Part shown: one piece after another, positions 1-11,854 of the stretch
Position numbering within the stretch: the first letter of the stretch is position 1
Layout: every line of letters begins with the position of its first letter
Source: Albugo candida
Taxonomy: Eukaryota > Oomycota > Peronosporomycetes > Albuginales
Direction of reading: 5' to 3'
NCBI GenBank assembly: GCA_040437565.1
Contig: JBDOQK010000016.1
Coordinates: forward strand, 1-64,000
DNA length: 64,000 bases
Translations under genes and position numbers: made by a program
The notes under the pieces: generated by a model
Databases searched by the model: none
What the model saw: only the letters and a program-made list of their open reading frames with translations
Told to the model about the DNA's origin: nothing

Positions 1-2
1 TG

Positions 3-267
3 GCTCATGATTCAAGCTTGTTTCCATCACTTCAGCGAGCCAAAGTCATTCGAAATAAACTTACGCATAAATCGCGTGGGTACGGTTTTTGTAAGCTTTG
101 GTGATCCTTCCGATTGCGCAAAAGCGCTGCGGGAGATGAATGGGAAAAACATTGGAATTCGACCAGTGGAATTACACAAAAGTAAATGGGAGAATCGAAG
201 CGAGGCAGTTGCCCGCAAGAAAATGAAAAAGAAAATACGGACAAAAGCGCACTTATTCGGACCTTGA
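3..267 (+). pseudogene. RBM42: RBM42-like RNA-binding protein, 3' end, frame broken once
   Basis: This is the C-terminal half of an RNA recognition motif plus the short basic tail typical of RBM42, a nuclear/cytoplasmic RNA-binding protein. From base 3 the frame reads AHDSSLFPSLQRAKVIRNK and then a KSRGYGF segment (RNP1 core), but the following VSFGDPSDCAKALREMNGK is one base out of phase: a run of five T at 86-90 has one T too many. After that the match to the RBM42 end is close (GIRPVELHKSKW, then a lysine-rich tail) and the frame stops at 265-267. The rest of the gene lies left of the window. The single indel sits in a homopolymer, so a sequencing error in a living gene is as likely as a real pseudogene. 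Family recognition is from remembered motifs; no alignment was run. Confidence 0.7.
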
Positions 268-1906
268 TAGCATCTAAAAGGTGCTTTCAGACAACCGCTT
301 TGGCTCTTATCAGAAATAAAGTCTCAGCAGCCTCAAAATTGCCTTTGTGATATTATTACAAGCAAAAGAGAAGGAAGTATCAAACAAATGGTCATACTCA
401 TGATGATGTCATTAGTTAGTCAACATGTGGAAAATTACACAGACAACTTAGTGCTAAGTTGGTTTGGGCTAAATACAGATCTGGTATAGACTTTAACGAG
501 TTTGGCCAAAATGTACTGATAATTTACATTGAGAGCCCTAGTGTGACGGTTAGACACCAACCCGGTACAATTGTGCACCCTAGGTCGATACAAATTTCCA
601 ATGCAATGATAGAGTATAGAGAAGAGTAAATCTGGGAGAGACTTGTTCCCATCGGAGAGTACCCTTACCGATTTCAGGCCGCTGTTTCGTCACACTGCAA
701 TGCTTCTTCGATTTACACTGCGAGAAGTAATCTTTGGTCATGAGTCCCGATACAAGAAAACTGCTAGCGACAAGGGCATTAAAATATGCGATTTTATCCG
801 ATTTTCAATCGCGCCTTGTACATGTGTACCTCTAAATGATGGCCGGTATGGCCGGTGGCGTGGTTGAGGCTTGTTTATTGCACTACAGCCATTAGATATG
901 ACAAAAAGTAGGCTGCAACTCGATAGAACGCAAAAATAAAAAGGTATGGTAAATGTATTAATGGGGTCATTCAATGCCCTTTAGACAATTGAGCCACCCG
1001 CTGCATACACAATCTTATTTGAAGAATGCAAATGGATACCATTTGGGATAGACAATATACCAGTCAGATATCACAATTCTACGTTGCCATTGATGCTGAT
1101 TTCGCACTCTCAAACGTCAGTCGAGCAGCTGAATTGCAATACATTTTCCTCCACTGGTGTCGGGTCAATTTCAACCAATCGACACTGCTTCAACCTCATA
1201 ATATTGCTAGTTCTGCCCACTCGGGGACATCTCCATATGACCACTTTTGCGCAATCGACGATGTCGTAAGACCATAACATGATCAAACACAATCAATCGT
1301 CGAAAACTGCAACAGGATGAGAACGTGAGTTGAACGATCTTTTCGCAGTAAACTGAGCGATTTGCAGCGTGTGTGTAGCTATCAAACCGATTACACGTCG
1401 GCAAAAAAAGCCCGCAGAGGTGAATTTCTAAAAGACTCTGAAAGAAAGCATTTTAGCAATAATGTTGCATGGAAACAAATGAATGTAACAGCTGACAAGC
1501 GAGCAGTATCGATTTTAATCAGTGAGAAATGGAGCCAAGAAAGCGATGAATGATAATGTGAGTGTTGAAACGCTGGCTAAGTGAGATCGTAATACTCTGT
1601 GCGGTAAAGTGGTTGTTATTGGTAAACATGGACCAACGGATGAGAAAATATGCGATTTTCGTCATGTTTTCAGCCGACTGGACGGAATGCGAGATTTCAT
1701 CGACTGTGAGACGGAAAATGGCGCTCGCTGTGCATCAATGTTTTCATCATAATGCCATCATTAAGAAACTCTTCCTTCGAAGCATTCCGAGCTGTCTTGA
1801 TCAACTCACGTCCGACTTTGGTACAGCGTCATCCACAGCCAATTTTTACAAAATGAGCCAGAAGCAAGCGTGTTATCATTTGTATACAAATTCTCTCCTC
1901 TCTTCG
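268..1906. other. Stretch without a recognisable gene
   Basis: Several open frames of 60-130 codons occur on both strands here (for example 643-867 plus, 1026-1277 plus, 1562-1960 plus), but none has a recognisable motif or a composition that stands out from chance, and they overlap each other in different frames. I see no tRNA, repeat or promoter that I could defend. Confidence 0.4.
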
Positions 1907-3075
1907 TTAGGCTTTATCAGGTGTTTCCACGTTGTCGACAACACTAATCTCATCCATTGAAACGCTGCTGAGCTTGGCCGCAAGATTTGCAATGCGTTTT
2001 GAGATTCCGTCTGTTGCTAACAGCACACGGTGAGATGCGAGCAATTCGAATTTGTCGGATGCGATGGATTGACATCGTTTGATTTCATTCATTCGGATGG
2101 GGCGGCTAACGAGCCCCAACAGCATTTTAGCCGACATCTTTAGACTGAATCGAGTCAATGGGAAGACTTTCTCGGCGACACCAGTCAAAGCTCCATCATT
2201 CGTGATGGANNNNNNNNNNNNNNNNNNNNNNNNNNNNNNNNNNNNNNNNNNNNNNNNNNNNNNNNNNNNNNNNNNNNNNNNNNNNNNNNNNNNNNNNNNN
2301 NNNNNNNNNACTCGTCCGAACTGCAATGACATGTGGAATACCACAGGAAACGAGAGCGTTCGCGAGCGGTGCTGAGGAAAAAGCAGATAAAAACACAAGA
2401 CGCAAGGGCGCTTTTTTACCGGCAGAGAAGAGCTCTTTCAGACTGATGTGAGGTATTGGATGCACGAGTCCCAATCCATCTTCAAAAAATAAATGGTTTT
2501 CATCGCCGTGTCCCGACAAGTGGAGAGCTCGACGTCCCATTGTCACCACCACCCAAAAGCTTTCGGTACTGGCAAAGTTAGCATTGACATGTATCTGTTG
2601 AGAAACTTGATACTCATCAAGTTTTGATGCTTCTCCTGATTGTGGTGCTCGAAGCTGTTCGGAATATAGAAACTCGATCAAATCGAAGAGAGGTAGAACC
2701 AGAAGGAGCTCTTACCACACACTGTGCCGCTTCAGTCAGACTCTGCTTCAAGATGTTGTATTCCTACTTCACTTAGACCTCAGCAATAGGATGGTTGTTT
2801 CCGTTCGTATCCTATCCGGCCAGTGGTGCTGAAAACAAGACGCCCACGGTGTGATCTTGCACGATCAGGTCGCTTTTCAGTTGAGGGGTGGAACAAGCCT
2901 TTGTAATTTCGTGTGGATTGTAGGGATTCTGCCGAGGAGCTTCTACACGATATTCCAGAAGCACTCTTCCCGCGCAGTTGGAAAGCAATGCGATTGTTTG
3001 GCCGTTATACAATTTGTACTGTTTGTTTTTGTCTAAGTACAGAAAATGAAAAGTGTTTACGTGGTTTTCGAACAT
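1907..3075 (-). pseudogene. Decayed CHAT-domain (caspase-like) protein gene with Cys to Phe at the catalytic site
   Basis: The minus strand between 2,681 and 1,907 encodes most of a CHAT domain, the caspase-like peptidase fold normally carrying a His-Cys dyad. The His block is intact (RRALHLSGHGDE, about 2,500-2,535). The Cys block reads LVFLSAFSSAPLANALVSCGIPHVIAVR: the usual LSACxSA Cys is Phe (codon TTT near 2,378). The 100-N gap at 2,210-2,309 interrupts it, but if the two sides are simply joined the frame continues without a break through TNDGALTGVAEK to SIASDKFELLASH, the usual end of the domain. Upstream, to about 3,075, matching sequence (VLFSAPLAG, then DTNGNNHPIAEV, then EYNILKQSLTEAAQC) lies in different frames with in-frame stops. 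The lost Cys, stops and frameshift together indicate a pseudogene. Partner domains are not visible. Confidence 0.6.
2210..2309. other. 100-N assembly gap, probably zero length
   Basis: A run of exactly 100 Ns inside the CHAT relic. Unlike most gaps in this window it has no flanking duplication. Deleting it joins two minus-strand frames (2,681 downwards and the frame ending at 1,907) in phase, giving 225 uninterrupted codons that read as one CHAT domain. The Ns are therefore likely a placeholder with little or no missing sequence. Confidence 0.7.
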
Positions 3076-4940
3076 CGCACATATTGATCACGGAAGTAAA
3101 GGCACTCCGTCGATGCAAACTCCGTTTGTGCTCTTGCTCGTCAAGTACACTGCAAGATCACCATAACTATTCTTTATTTATTTTATCTCGAAGAGTACCT
3201 TACGTTAAACGTACCTAACCTAGGTACCAATATCCGGTGGCTGACACGCGTCAGCTCCTAAAGCGAATAACCCAAAGCGTCCCAAATGTGTACCACACTG
3301 CATAACGGTTACTAACCGACGTGTAACCCCGTTACAGATTGTCAATGTCTCGAATGGACTTCAAGTGTGGCCGAATGTGATCAGAACACACAAACGTGGG
3401 GATTGACCGTTTATGGGCACAGAAAACATTTTAATGATTTGTCTACAAGCTGGTGGAAATCGTAAGGTACGTCTCAGTGTTGTCATCGTGATTGTCCGAG
3501 TTGACACGGTGGAAAGTCGTGAACTTCGGATTTGATCATGCGTGCTTCTTTCGACAGATCGATTTTTTGAGCCGTTTCTTTATCAACCTGTCTTCACCCG
3601 ATCGTAAAGTCGAGACACAATCTTCGCAATTTGAAAGCACCGACAAGTCGATCAGCAAGCCCGTATTCAACGGAAAGGAAAGTCTCCTGCAGAGTAATAG
3701 TCACGTGACCATGTTATCTCTACGATGTGCTGAGTCATCGCAGTATTCCATTGCCAATCAGGTGGTCAAAATGAAGAGAGCAGCGGAGACATGAAGCCGT
3801 ACAGAGCGACCAATCAGTAGCGATCTTCTTCCGTTCAATTTCGATAGTACCGTCGCCACTCTCCGACGCTTGTCTCGTAAAGGAAACGACCGTGGCAATC
3901 TTTACACATAAAAGGGAATTCACTCAGCGGCATCGATCAGCGACAATGTCTCCACATTGACCAGGTAGTTCACAGTCCGCTCAGACGGCTGTCTCGAGTC
4001 TATCAGAACCGGCTCTTCTTTCTCGAAAGTCGAAACAGACGCACTAAAAATGGATAAATTACGCTCGGGCTGATCAGACTCGATATCCATATCTCAGTCG
4101 GCTCATTCAGAACGAGCAATCAAGCCAAAAGCATTTCTGGGCGGTCATTTGGACAGGATATCAGAAACTCTCATATGACGAAAAGCGGCTCTGAGCGACG
4201 GAATCAAAATTCTGGTCGAGTACATACGAACGGATAACAAATCCATCACACAAGAAGTCAACGAAGCTTGTCATCAAATTGGATAATGGAATGTTGACTC
4301 CAGAGGCCTGTGCTATATGTCGGGAAAGAATTCTGTCTGTGATCAATCGCCGTTGTCCACAATCGATAAAGAATTCATATGACAGACCCAGAGAGGTAAA
4401 CAAGCAAATCGGCCGTTATGAAATGTAATGAAAAGTGATGTCGGAGGTTATAGACGAGGATGATACAAAAAAAACTCGAGTATCCGAGGATGATTGTCTG
4501 TTTTCCGAAGATTTGGATGTAGATGTCTTAGATAGCCTTGTGCTATGGCATCCGTCACAAGCCGATATGTACTGGGCCACTGAATGAGACAGCAATTGAA
4601 AGGCAGATGAACGAAGAGTTCAATCCAACACTCCTCTGTGAAAGCGAGTGCTTGGCCACAGCACAAGGTGGTATGAGTCCTAAGAACAAAAGCCAAAGCT
4701 CAATCAATGTATTTTATTATTCAATACTCTCATTATATTATAGCAGAATACCGCTCTATAATGACATCGAAATGTACAGAATGAATGCGCAACATAAAGG
4801 GAAAACAGAATGAAATCGCGCCATGAAATGTAGGAGCCCATCGGTACTGCGCCAATTCCTTTATGAAGGCTACAATTCCCGGTTACGGCACCACGCTCTA
4901 AATCGATGCGTAACGCTGTGTATTTTCAGACATTAACCTC
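3076..4940. other. Stretch with coding-like scraps but no recognised gene
   Basis: No intact gene seen. Scraps with coding-like composition include a plus-strand frame at 3,492-3,794 (100 codons), an acidic plus-strand stretch from 4,441 reading SEVIDEDDTKKTRVSEDD and ending at a stop near 4,590, and a plus-strand frame from 4,538 to 4,813. They are too short and too broken to name. The acidic stretch has no ATG. The whole segment fits the decayed character of the left half of the window. Confidence 0.3.
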
Positions 4941-7900
4941 TCAACCGATCATAAGCACTACTTTGCGTGCTGCTTTAGCAGCACTATTCTTCTTAGCGAC
5001 CATGAGCAGCAGTTTTACGCGCTCTGATGCTACACGACTGGCGATGAGAGATCTTTCGAACTTATTACTCCATCGCTGAAGGAGAATTTGAGATATATCG
5101 AATGCGTACGGCGATGGATGTACACGTTGTAAAGCACAATTGAGTCGTCCAGCAATTTCCAATTCCTCGTACGCGATCGCAGCGCTAATGAAATACTCCA
5201 TTGAGCTACAAATACTGTTCTCGTTTATTTTCCATCATTTCTCTCAAGTAATTCTTGACATAGCCAAAGATAAACGACCACATCAGACGCAAGCAACTCC
5301 TTCAAATCGTAATGTAAGAGCGCCAAATCGAATACCGTTTTCTCGGTATGCGTCCCACGCGCACGCGCACAAGAAACACAATACGAAAAAGTTTGGCCGT
5401 AGAATCGATCGCGTGATTTGGGAAATGGAGAAAGCAACGCCATGTGAGTAGCGAATCAATTGCTGTCGGAAGTCTCAAGCACGGTCGGAATAGTCTCTTC
5501 TTCTACTCGGCCGTACGCTCTCTGCTGATACAAAAAATCCAATCGGACGAACTCCATCCTGCTCCCTCAAAAACCGATCCCAGCACGAGCTTCGCGGTCG
5601 CGACTTTGGATCAATTTGCTGCTTTTGGATCAGCCGCATCAGTTGTCTACAGGTCGCGTAATGTATCGTACAAGGCGACACGACCCGTGATCGTATTGAG
5701 ATTTGGCGATAAATAAGGTCGTGAGAACCGCAATAGCTCATCTATTTTCTCGTCCAAATAAAACGCGACCTTAATCGTCTCTGAATCAGCCACAGGCTGG
5801 AATGCAAACTCGAAATACACGTCCTTGAATGCACATTTTCCGTCAACGATAAGGTCGTACAATTGTTCTTCTTGCTCTTGAGTGCGGTAATGAAGCGATA
5901 TGCCTTGAGCGAGCATAAGGCCTTGAGCGCCGGAATTCGTGTCGACGCATCTAGCCATCTCATGAAGTCATCGGAACTCCACCACTCTTTAAACGATTGA
6001 TTTTCCAGCATCACATCAGTCGAAGAGATCTTGTACAGCGCATGGATATGAATAAACACTTGGCTTATAACCGCGTCAAGTGATCGTGCAGCTCTATTCC
6101 CAAAATCGCAACAAGTCTTTGATTTCTGGAGGACCACTACTGTACAGGAAGGCAGATTCACCGATTGGAATCTGATGTGTTGGCTGTCATCCACTTGCCA
6201 TTTTGACTGTCATATCGGTCAATATCTCCATTACCATCTCAATTCGTTCTTGGATCCAGCACACTTGAAGAGGTTGTACATCCGCACACAAGAACAGCGT
6301 CAGCATTATCATGACCTGGGCTTCGTGAACAACTATCATCCCTCTGACAGCGCGGAGCAACCGATCTAATCTCTTCACATGAAGTGTTTTCTCTGTCAAG
6401 CACGCCAGTACATCGTCAACCTCAGAATGGGCCTTCAGTATCATTTCTATTCCGCCAGTATCATCAGCATCTCGTCGGAGGAGCCAGACTGCATTCAACA
6501 GTATATCTCTCTTCATCTTCTCGTCTTTACGTCCTCATATTCGTGACACGAGATCGACACGCACTTCCAGCTGCTTGTCCCGTGTCAGCTGATCACCGAC
6601 TCGCTGTAAATGCTGAAACTGTGTGCTCTCTTTCGATGAAATCATGGAACCCACAAACCCATCGTAAAAGTGGACCAGGTCTTCATCCGATAGCACGGGG
6701 AGAAATGGAAAGCAGGCCTCATACAAATCCGCTGCTGATTCCATCCGTTGATCCCTTATATTCATATAAAGCAAAACGAACGAGCTCACAGATATCCGAT
6801 GCAATTGTAGCAGCATCTTACTGATGAGTTTGATGTTTTGAGCGGATACAAATAGAATTACTGCTTTAGCGCGAAGCTATGAGTCGGACAGCATGTATCT
6901 TCCATCGGCACTTGTCAATTCTCCTTCGTCCATAAGCTTGCAGTCAGTACGCTGTTCGGAGAGGTCTTTCAGGCTTTCGAGGCAAACCTGAAGCATCGTC
7001 CACCGTCGATAACATGAGTCCTAGAGCTTCAAGTCTCAAGTCGTTGATGAGTTTTCTGCAGGCGTTTATAACACTCCATAGCAGTCGAACCACAAAAATG
7101 AGAGTCTTGCAGTCCGTCTCACCCACTGATCATAACTCCTGAGTAAAAATGGCACGAGTCTATTCGGTTGAGTAAGGGCTTCTTCGATAGGATGCACGGA
7201 ATCAAACGGTTGAAGAGGCTGCGAGGTCTTAGAAGCATGCTCAATGTACGCGAGAAGACAGGTGTACGGGTCCATCTCAAACTGAGCCACGAATGACACA
7301 ATGCTTGATTACGTGCTCTGTTGAGTTGCGAGTGAATCCAGTACATGACCGCGATACATTGCGTCGTCGTAGAATCGATCGACTTGGAGACCTGGAAATG
7401 CTTCTCCAAGTGGTAAAAGTGTGTCCCAACGGGTCGATAAATAAATTTGTGACGCAAAGTCGGGTAAGCTCCGTCAGACGAGGGATTTCACTCTCAAGTT
7501 CGCGGATAGCGTCAGGAAAGCTGATAGCTGCGGATGTGTCAGCATCATTATGAGGCCCTTCCAATAAAGCAGTAACGTCTGCAATCCGTCTTCAGTCTTT
7601 TAATAATACAGAATCCAAATGTGATGGTACGCGACAATCTGAAGCTCAACTAGCGTTGTACATGAGCCTGCTTGGATATATGACGTATATAGGGCCTGGA
7701 ACCACGTAACTTTATCTGATGCGAAACTCAAGCCAAGTTGAAGTCGTATGCAGCGTTCATTTGGAGCGTAATGCGCAAGTGTAGCGAGATCGAGTCCAGC
7801 TGGAGTTTCCAATTGCCGCCGTTTGTGCAGTAATGACCCGAGACGATCCGCAGGAGAGTTTTGTAGTAAGATGCTGGCCAAACTTTCCGAAACAGGACTC

Positions 7901-9037
7901 ATTTTTCAGTGTATTTGCTAGCACTTCGAATGCACCTATGTTTCCTCTTCTGAAGAAAAAGAATCCATCAATATATCCATACAAAGCGGCTTCTGATCAA
8001 CAAGGCATGAACGCAAAGCGTTTACAGCTCTTCTCTTTACTGAACGATCACTGGACGTCAAGAAAATGAAGCGAATAATTCCAAAACAGATGTGTGGATG
8101 AGTTATCACCAGCCGCATACGATCTACTGTAGACATCATTTGCCACTCTCAAATCGTACTCCAGTACTTGAACCATTGCGATACTCGGCTGTATGGAGTT
8201 TCTTGATATCGTCCCTGGTTGATGCCAAACATCGATGCGACGGGAGCTGAGATGGTAATAGCTCTAGCACGTCGTACACGGTGGCCAGCTGCCCAAATAT
8301 ATCATCCCAATGGATAAAAAGTCTAAGAAACGCCGACGCCATCTCTTCCAATCGATGCGTATACGATGAGAACGTGTACTCGGTGATAGCTCGCAGTTCT
8401 TCATCCGACAGATCCATTCTCTTGTTATGGTCTTGTTCCAGCTCAAGCTTGACCACGTCATTTGCAGCATTCAGACCGTAAGAGACCGCATCATCCGGTG
8501 CGATTACGGGAATCCATTCGCTATGAGTGTGACAAGATATTTGAAGACATGGTAAGATGCTTAATCGATGACACACGAGATTCCATTTGTTACGCATCCC
8601 GAAACCTTCAGTGCGTCAATCTGTTTCAATGAAGCCAAAAGCATCGCCCTGACCACAAGATTAACATCAGGAACTTCGAGATACCAGTGAGAGTCATATC
8701 GTTCCGCTTGTGGGCGCTAGTAACTTCATTGTGCCCAAGCGGTATAGCCATCTTCTGAGTTTTGAGGTTGCGAATACAAAGTCTCGTATGTGGCCCAATT
8801 GAACCACTGGTTCCATACTTTCAGCCGTGGAAGAGATTGTGCAGAGACTCTGCTGTTCGACAAAGAAAAAGGACTGGATATTTGGTAGTGCTCTGAAAGT
8901 AGTCTCTGATGTTGGTGCATCATGTGCGATACGATACGTCGAAACCGATGAGGAAGATTGGAGAAAATCTTACTCCTAACACGTTGATACCCTTCTTCAT
9001 GGCTGAATGCATCCGAGCGAGGGGTTATCTCCAGCAA
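4941..9037 (-). pseudogene. Unrecognised large coding-like region, broken across many frames
   Basis: Between 9,037 and 4,941 the minus strand carries a chain of open segments of 60-154 codons (9,037-8,726; 8,597-8,136; 7,902-7,600; 7,564-7,277; 7,299-7,066; 6,816-6,535; 6,516-6,187; 6,194-5,742; 5,958-5,647; 5,443-5,225; 5,201-4,941). They follow one another with small overlaps or gaps and change frame repeatedly. Many have a leucine-rich, helical, protein-like composition (for example DLYEACFPFLPVLSDEDLVHF, in part) and could be remains of one long helical-repeat protein. I do not recognise a family. The alternatives are a gene with many introns, which would be unusual beside its neighbours, or several unrelated chance frames. 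Because segments are consistently on one strand and tile about 4 kb, a decayed gene is my preferred reading. Confidence 0.35.
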
Positions 9038-10361
9038 AACAACAGCTTTATCCTATAAATCGTCTGCTATCAGAGTCATAATTTACTGAAGACTTTGATA
9101 ACGAGTGTGTAGATACCAAGGCTGTTTTGGATCCCATTACGAATACCACCATACTTTAGAATATTTGCTATCAATTGGTGGTCATGAGTCAAGTAAACCA
9201 TCGACTGAGTGCCAAACACTTTGAAGTGGGCAAGTAATGCGGTGGTAAATGAGAACTGGGAATTGCTTTGACAGACCAAAAGATTATTACAAATGTAGCA
9301 CTGCTGATGACAGCTATTGCGTTTCCATTGCCTCGTCTCCACTGTATTACATTCTTACAAATTTCTAATTCGCGAATTGCAATATACCCATCTCCATGGT
9401 GCATGCATAGCTTTCAATCATCGACCAAGAAGCTCTGATCCACAATATTCCCACGGATCGTTTTGCAATGTTCAATTTCCGCCGGACCAAGCATGAAGGT
9501 ACTGTCCAGCAGCATCTGCGATATGGACATACAATCAAGAGTTGGGACCCTGCTACAGACTCCAAGATGATGCTCCTTGTGACTGCGAACATTCTGTTGC
9601 TGAGATATCTCAACTGAATGCCAATGTGCCTGTGTACAGATTGAATGCACAGGAAACCAGCCTACAATGCCATTTCCGAGCATCCAACAGTAACCTCTCC
9701 GATACGATGTCCTGAACGTAAAGATATACGATTTTCGCCTCACGCAACACGAGTAAGAAGTGCTTCTCTACGTAACCAAATAGCAATAAAATGGTTGACT
9801 GAGTGTTTCATTGAAAATCCAATATGTCATCCGAAAAAAGCTGCGAGCATTGGAGTCTGTACTGCGACTCTTCTTGCTCGTCAGGTGACAAGAGCCAAAA
9901 GCGAGGGGTCACGACAGTCTCCGCTTTTATTTCGAGAGCAGTTACCAGTAGATTCTGTGAGTAAGAGCTTTATCTAATTTGCCATCAATTAGATGGGAAT
10001 GTGGCCGTTGGGGACGGAGAGCTCAGCTTGGAAGTGTCAGTCTGAAGGTTGCCTTATATTGCGAAAGAAATGACGAATTCTGCGAATGATGCATGCAGTT
10101 GATTGAGGAGATATATGGAGGCTATACACAGCGATTCAGGGTCATTCCTATCGCAAGATGCCACGACATGGAGAGGATTAGTGCCATTAGGAAATGTATA
10201 CGTTCTTGGAGGCTTCAGATAGCACGGTGTCTTGAGGGAAGGATGTGATTGGGTATAATGCGACCGTGTATGCATTCGATGTGATTTGGTGGGAAAACAA
10301 CGTTCAAGAAGCATTTTAGGGATTTTTTGTTACCCTGCTTTGTCTCGATAAACAGAGTAAT
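9038..10361. other. Stretch with further minus-strand scraps, no recognised gene
   Basis: Overlapping minus-strand frames at 9,743-9,414, 9,613-9,365, 9,404-9,189, 9,342-9,076 and 10,314-10,054 show some protein-like segments but none gives a recognisable motif and no frame extends beyond about 110 codons. It may be a continuation of the decayed region to its left. No RNA gene or clear regulatory element is seen. Confidence 0.3.
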
Positions 10362-10860
10362 GTTGATATTATGAATGTATGCGGTTGTATTATACAGTAT
10401 AGGTGATATAAGTCGTAGTAATCACGAACGCGTGGTATTAAGAAGAATTTGAAATAGGAATCAGTTCAAGTATAAAAGAATAAAGTGAATCGAATGATGG
10501 GAATGTCAGTACCTACGTAAAGCTAAATAGTAGATCAGAAGATGAAGGAAGTTTATTGTTATAAATGTCTGCTCATATTTGCGACACTGGAGGGGATATA
10601 AGTCATAGTATTGGCGAATGCTTGTGATTGAAGAGAATTTGATGCAAGAAGTAGTTGAAGTATAGAAGAATAAAGTAAATCGAATAATGGGNNNNNNNNN
10701 NNNNNNNNNNNNNNNNNNNNNNNNNNNNNNNNNNNNNNNNNNNNNNNNNNNNNNNNNNNNNNNNNNNNNNNNNNNNNNNNNNNNNNNNNNNGGCAGCTTT
10801 CGTACCTACGTAAACCAAATTTTATATCAAAAGATGAAGGAAGTTTCAATGTTTTGAATG
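10362..10860. repeat. Diverged tandem repeat, period about 190 bp, interrupted by a 100-N gap
   Basis: Landmarks recur at a constant spacing: GATATAAGT at 10,405 and 10,595, TATARAAGAATAAAG at 10,471 and 10,661, and CGAATRATGGG at 10,491 and 10,681, all 190 bases apart. TACCTACGTAAA and GATGAAGGAAGTTT of the first unit reappear just after the Ns (10,804 and 10,833). A third, partial unit begins near 10,847, and its GTTGATGTTATGAACG (about 10,912) echoes 10,362. Copies are roughly 80% alike by eye. The DNA is AT-rich and has no convincing coding frame. It could be a minor satellite or an expanded piece of intergenic DNA. Confidence 0.75.
10692..10791. other. 100-N assembly gap inside the 190-bp repeat
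   Basis: A placeholder of exactly 100 Ns. When the Ns are removed the 190-bp repeat unit continues with only a 2-3 base discrepancy (left side ends ATGGG, right side begins GGCAG), so little sequence is likely missing. A tandem repeat is a usual place for an assembler to stop, and extra whole repeat units could have been lost here. Confidence 0.6.
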
Positions 10861-11854
10861 TTAGTACCCGAGTATAGCTAGATATTACATTATACCATAG
10901 CCAAAGAGTTGATGTTATGAACGTATATACATATATTATGTTGAGACTAAAAGGGGCTTGGAAAGAAGATAACTATGGGCACGAAGGACAAGAAATATAA
11001 AAGGCACTTATTACGTTTTAGATTACTATGTATATCTTGAATATAGAAAAGCTGAGAGGGTTTTCTTTTATCTCTTGTATTCTTTCTTGATCTAATGATA
11101 TGTTTCTAGCCATAAATGAAGCTCACAAACAACATACACTGTCTAACTGTTTTTTCTATATAGTGACTACGAGTGTAGAAGTCGTCCCTTTACAACAGAT
11201 TATTCGGTTTTCCCTTAAGGACTTTACGGCGGGAAGGTGCGTACAGTCTGAAATTTAGCCAATAACTGACGATGGAATGCAAAATTCAAACAAGCGAGCA
11301 TATGACAGGTCAGTATATTAAACATTGTGGCTTGTCTCAAACATGCTCAGCTGAAGCAGTATTCATATGCCAGTTTTGTGATATAGTCATTTAAAAGCGA
11401 CTGTGTTAGCATCTCAACAGCGTTTATCTAATTATCACATTGCGTTATTTTATTAAGTGTAATCTCATAATATAGTATCCTTCATAAGGTTTATGTGTAT
11501 GCGAAGTAACTCGGCTGGTAAAGTGTATTTCTCTATAATTCAAAGTGTATTCTAAAATCACAAGGTTACAGATACAAGAAGTTATACCCGCGCCGAAACT
11601 CGTTACAAGGGTGTCGACAACGCATCTTGCTGAAGCGTTAGATGCGATCATTTCGGGGAGATCGTTTCGGAAAATTGTCAATGCGCCCAACGTAAATTTC
11701 CATCGCAGAGAAGGATTTTCGCCCTTCTTCTCCTTATCCACTTCGAAACTCGCACTTTGTCCAGCCCCCGAAGCGATGCGTCCCCAGTTCTCCTATCGAT
11801 AAGTAGCCTAGTTCATGAGACCCTCGATGTACAATTCACTCTGCTGGGAGCTCA
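10861..11854. other. AT-rich stretch without a recognised gene
   Basis: AT-rich sequence following the tandem repeat. The longest frames are 11,545-11,802 plus (85 codons) and 11,741-11,445 minus (98 codons); they overlap each other and neither has a recognisable motif. If the neighbouring chromokinesin tail had kept its motor domain it would have to lie here, and no kinesin motor motif is present. Confidence 0.4.
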
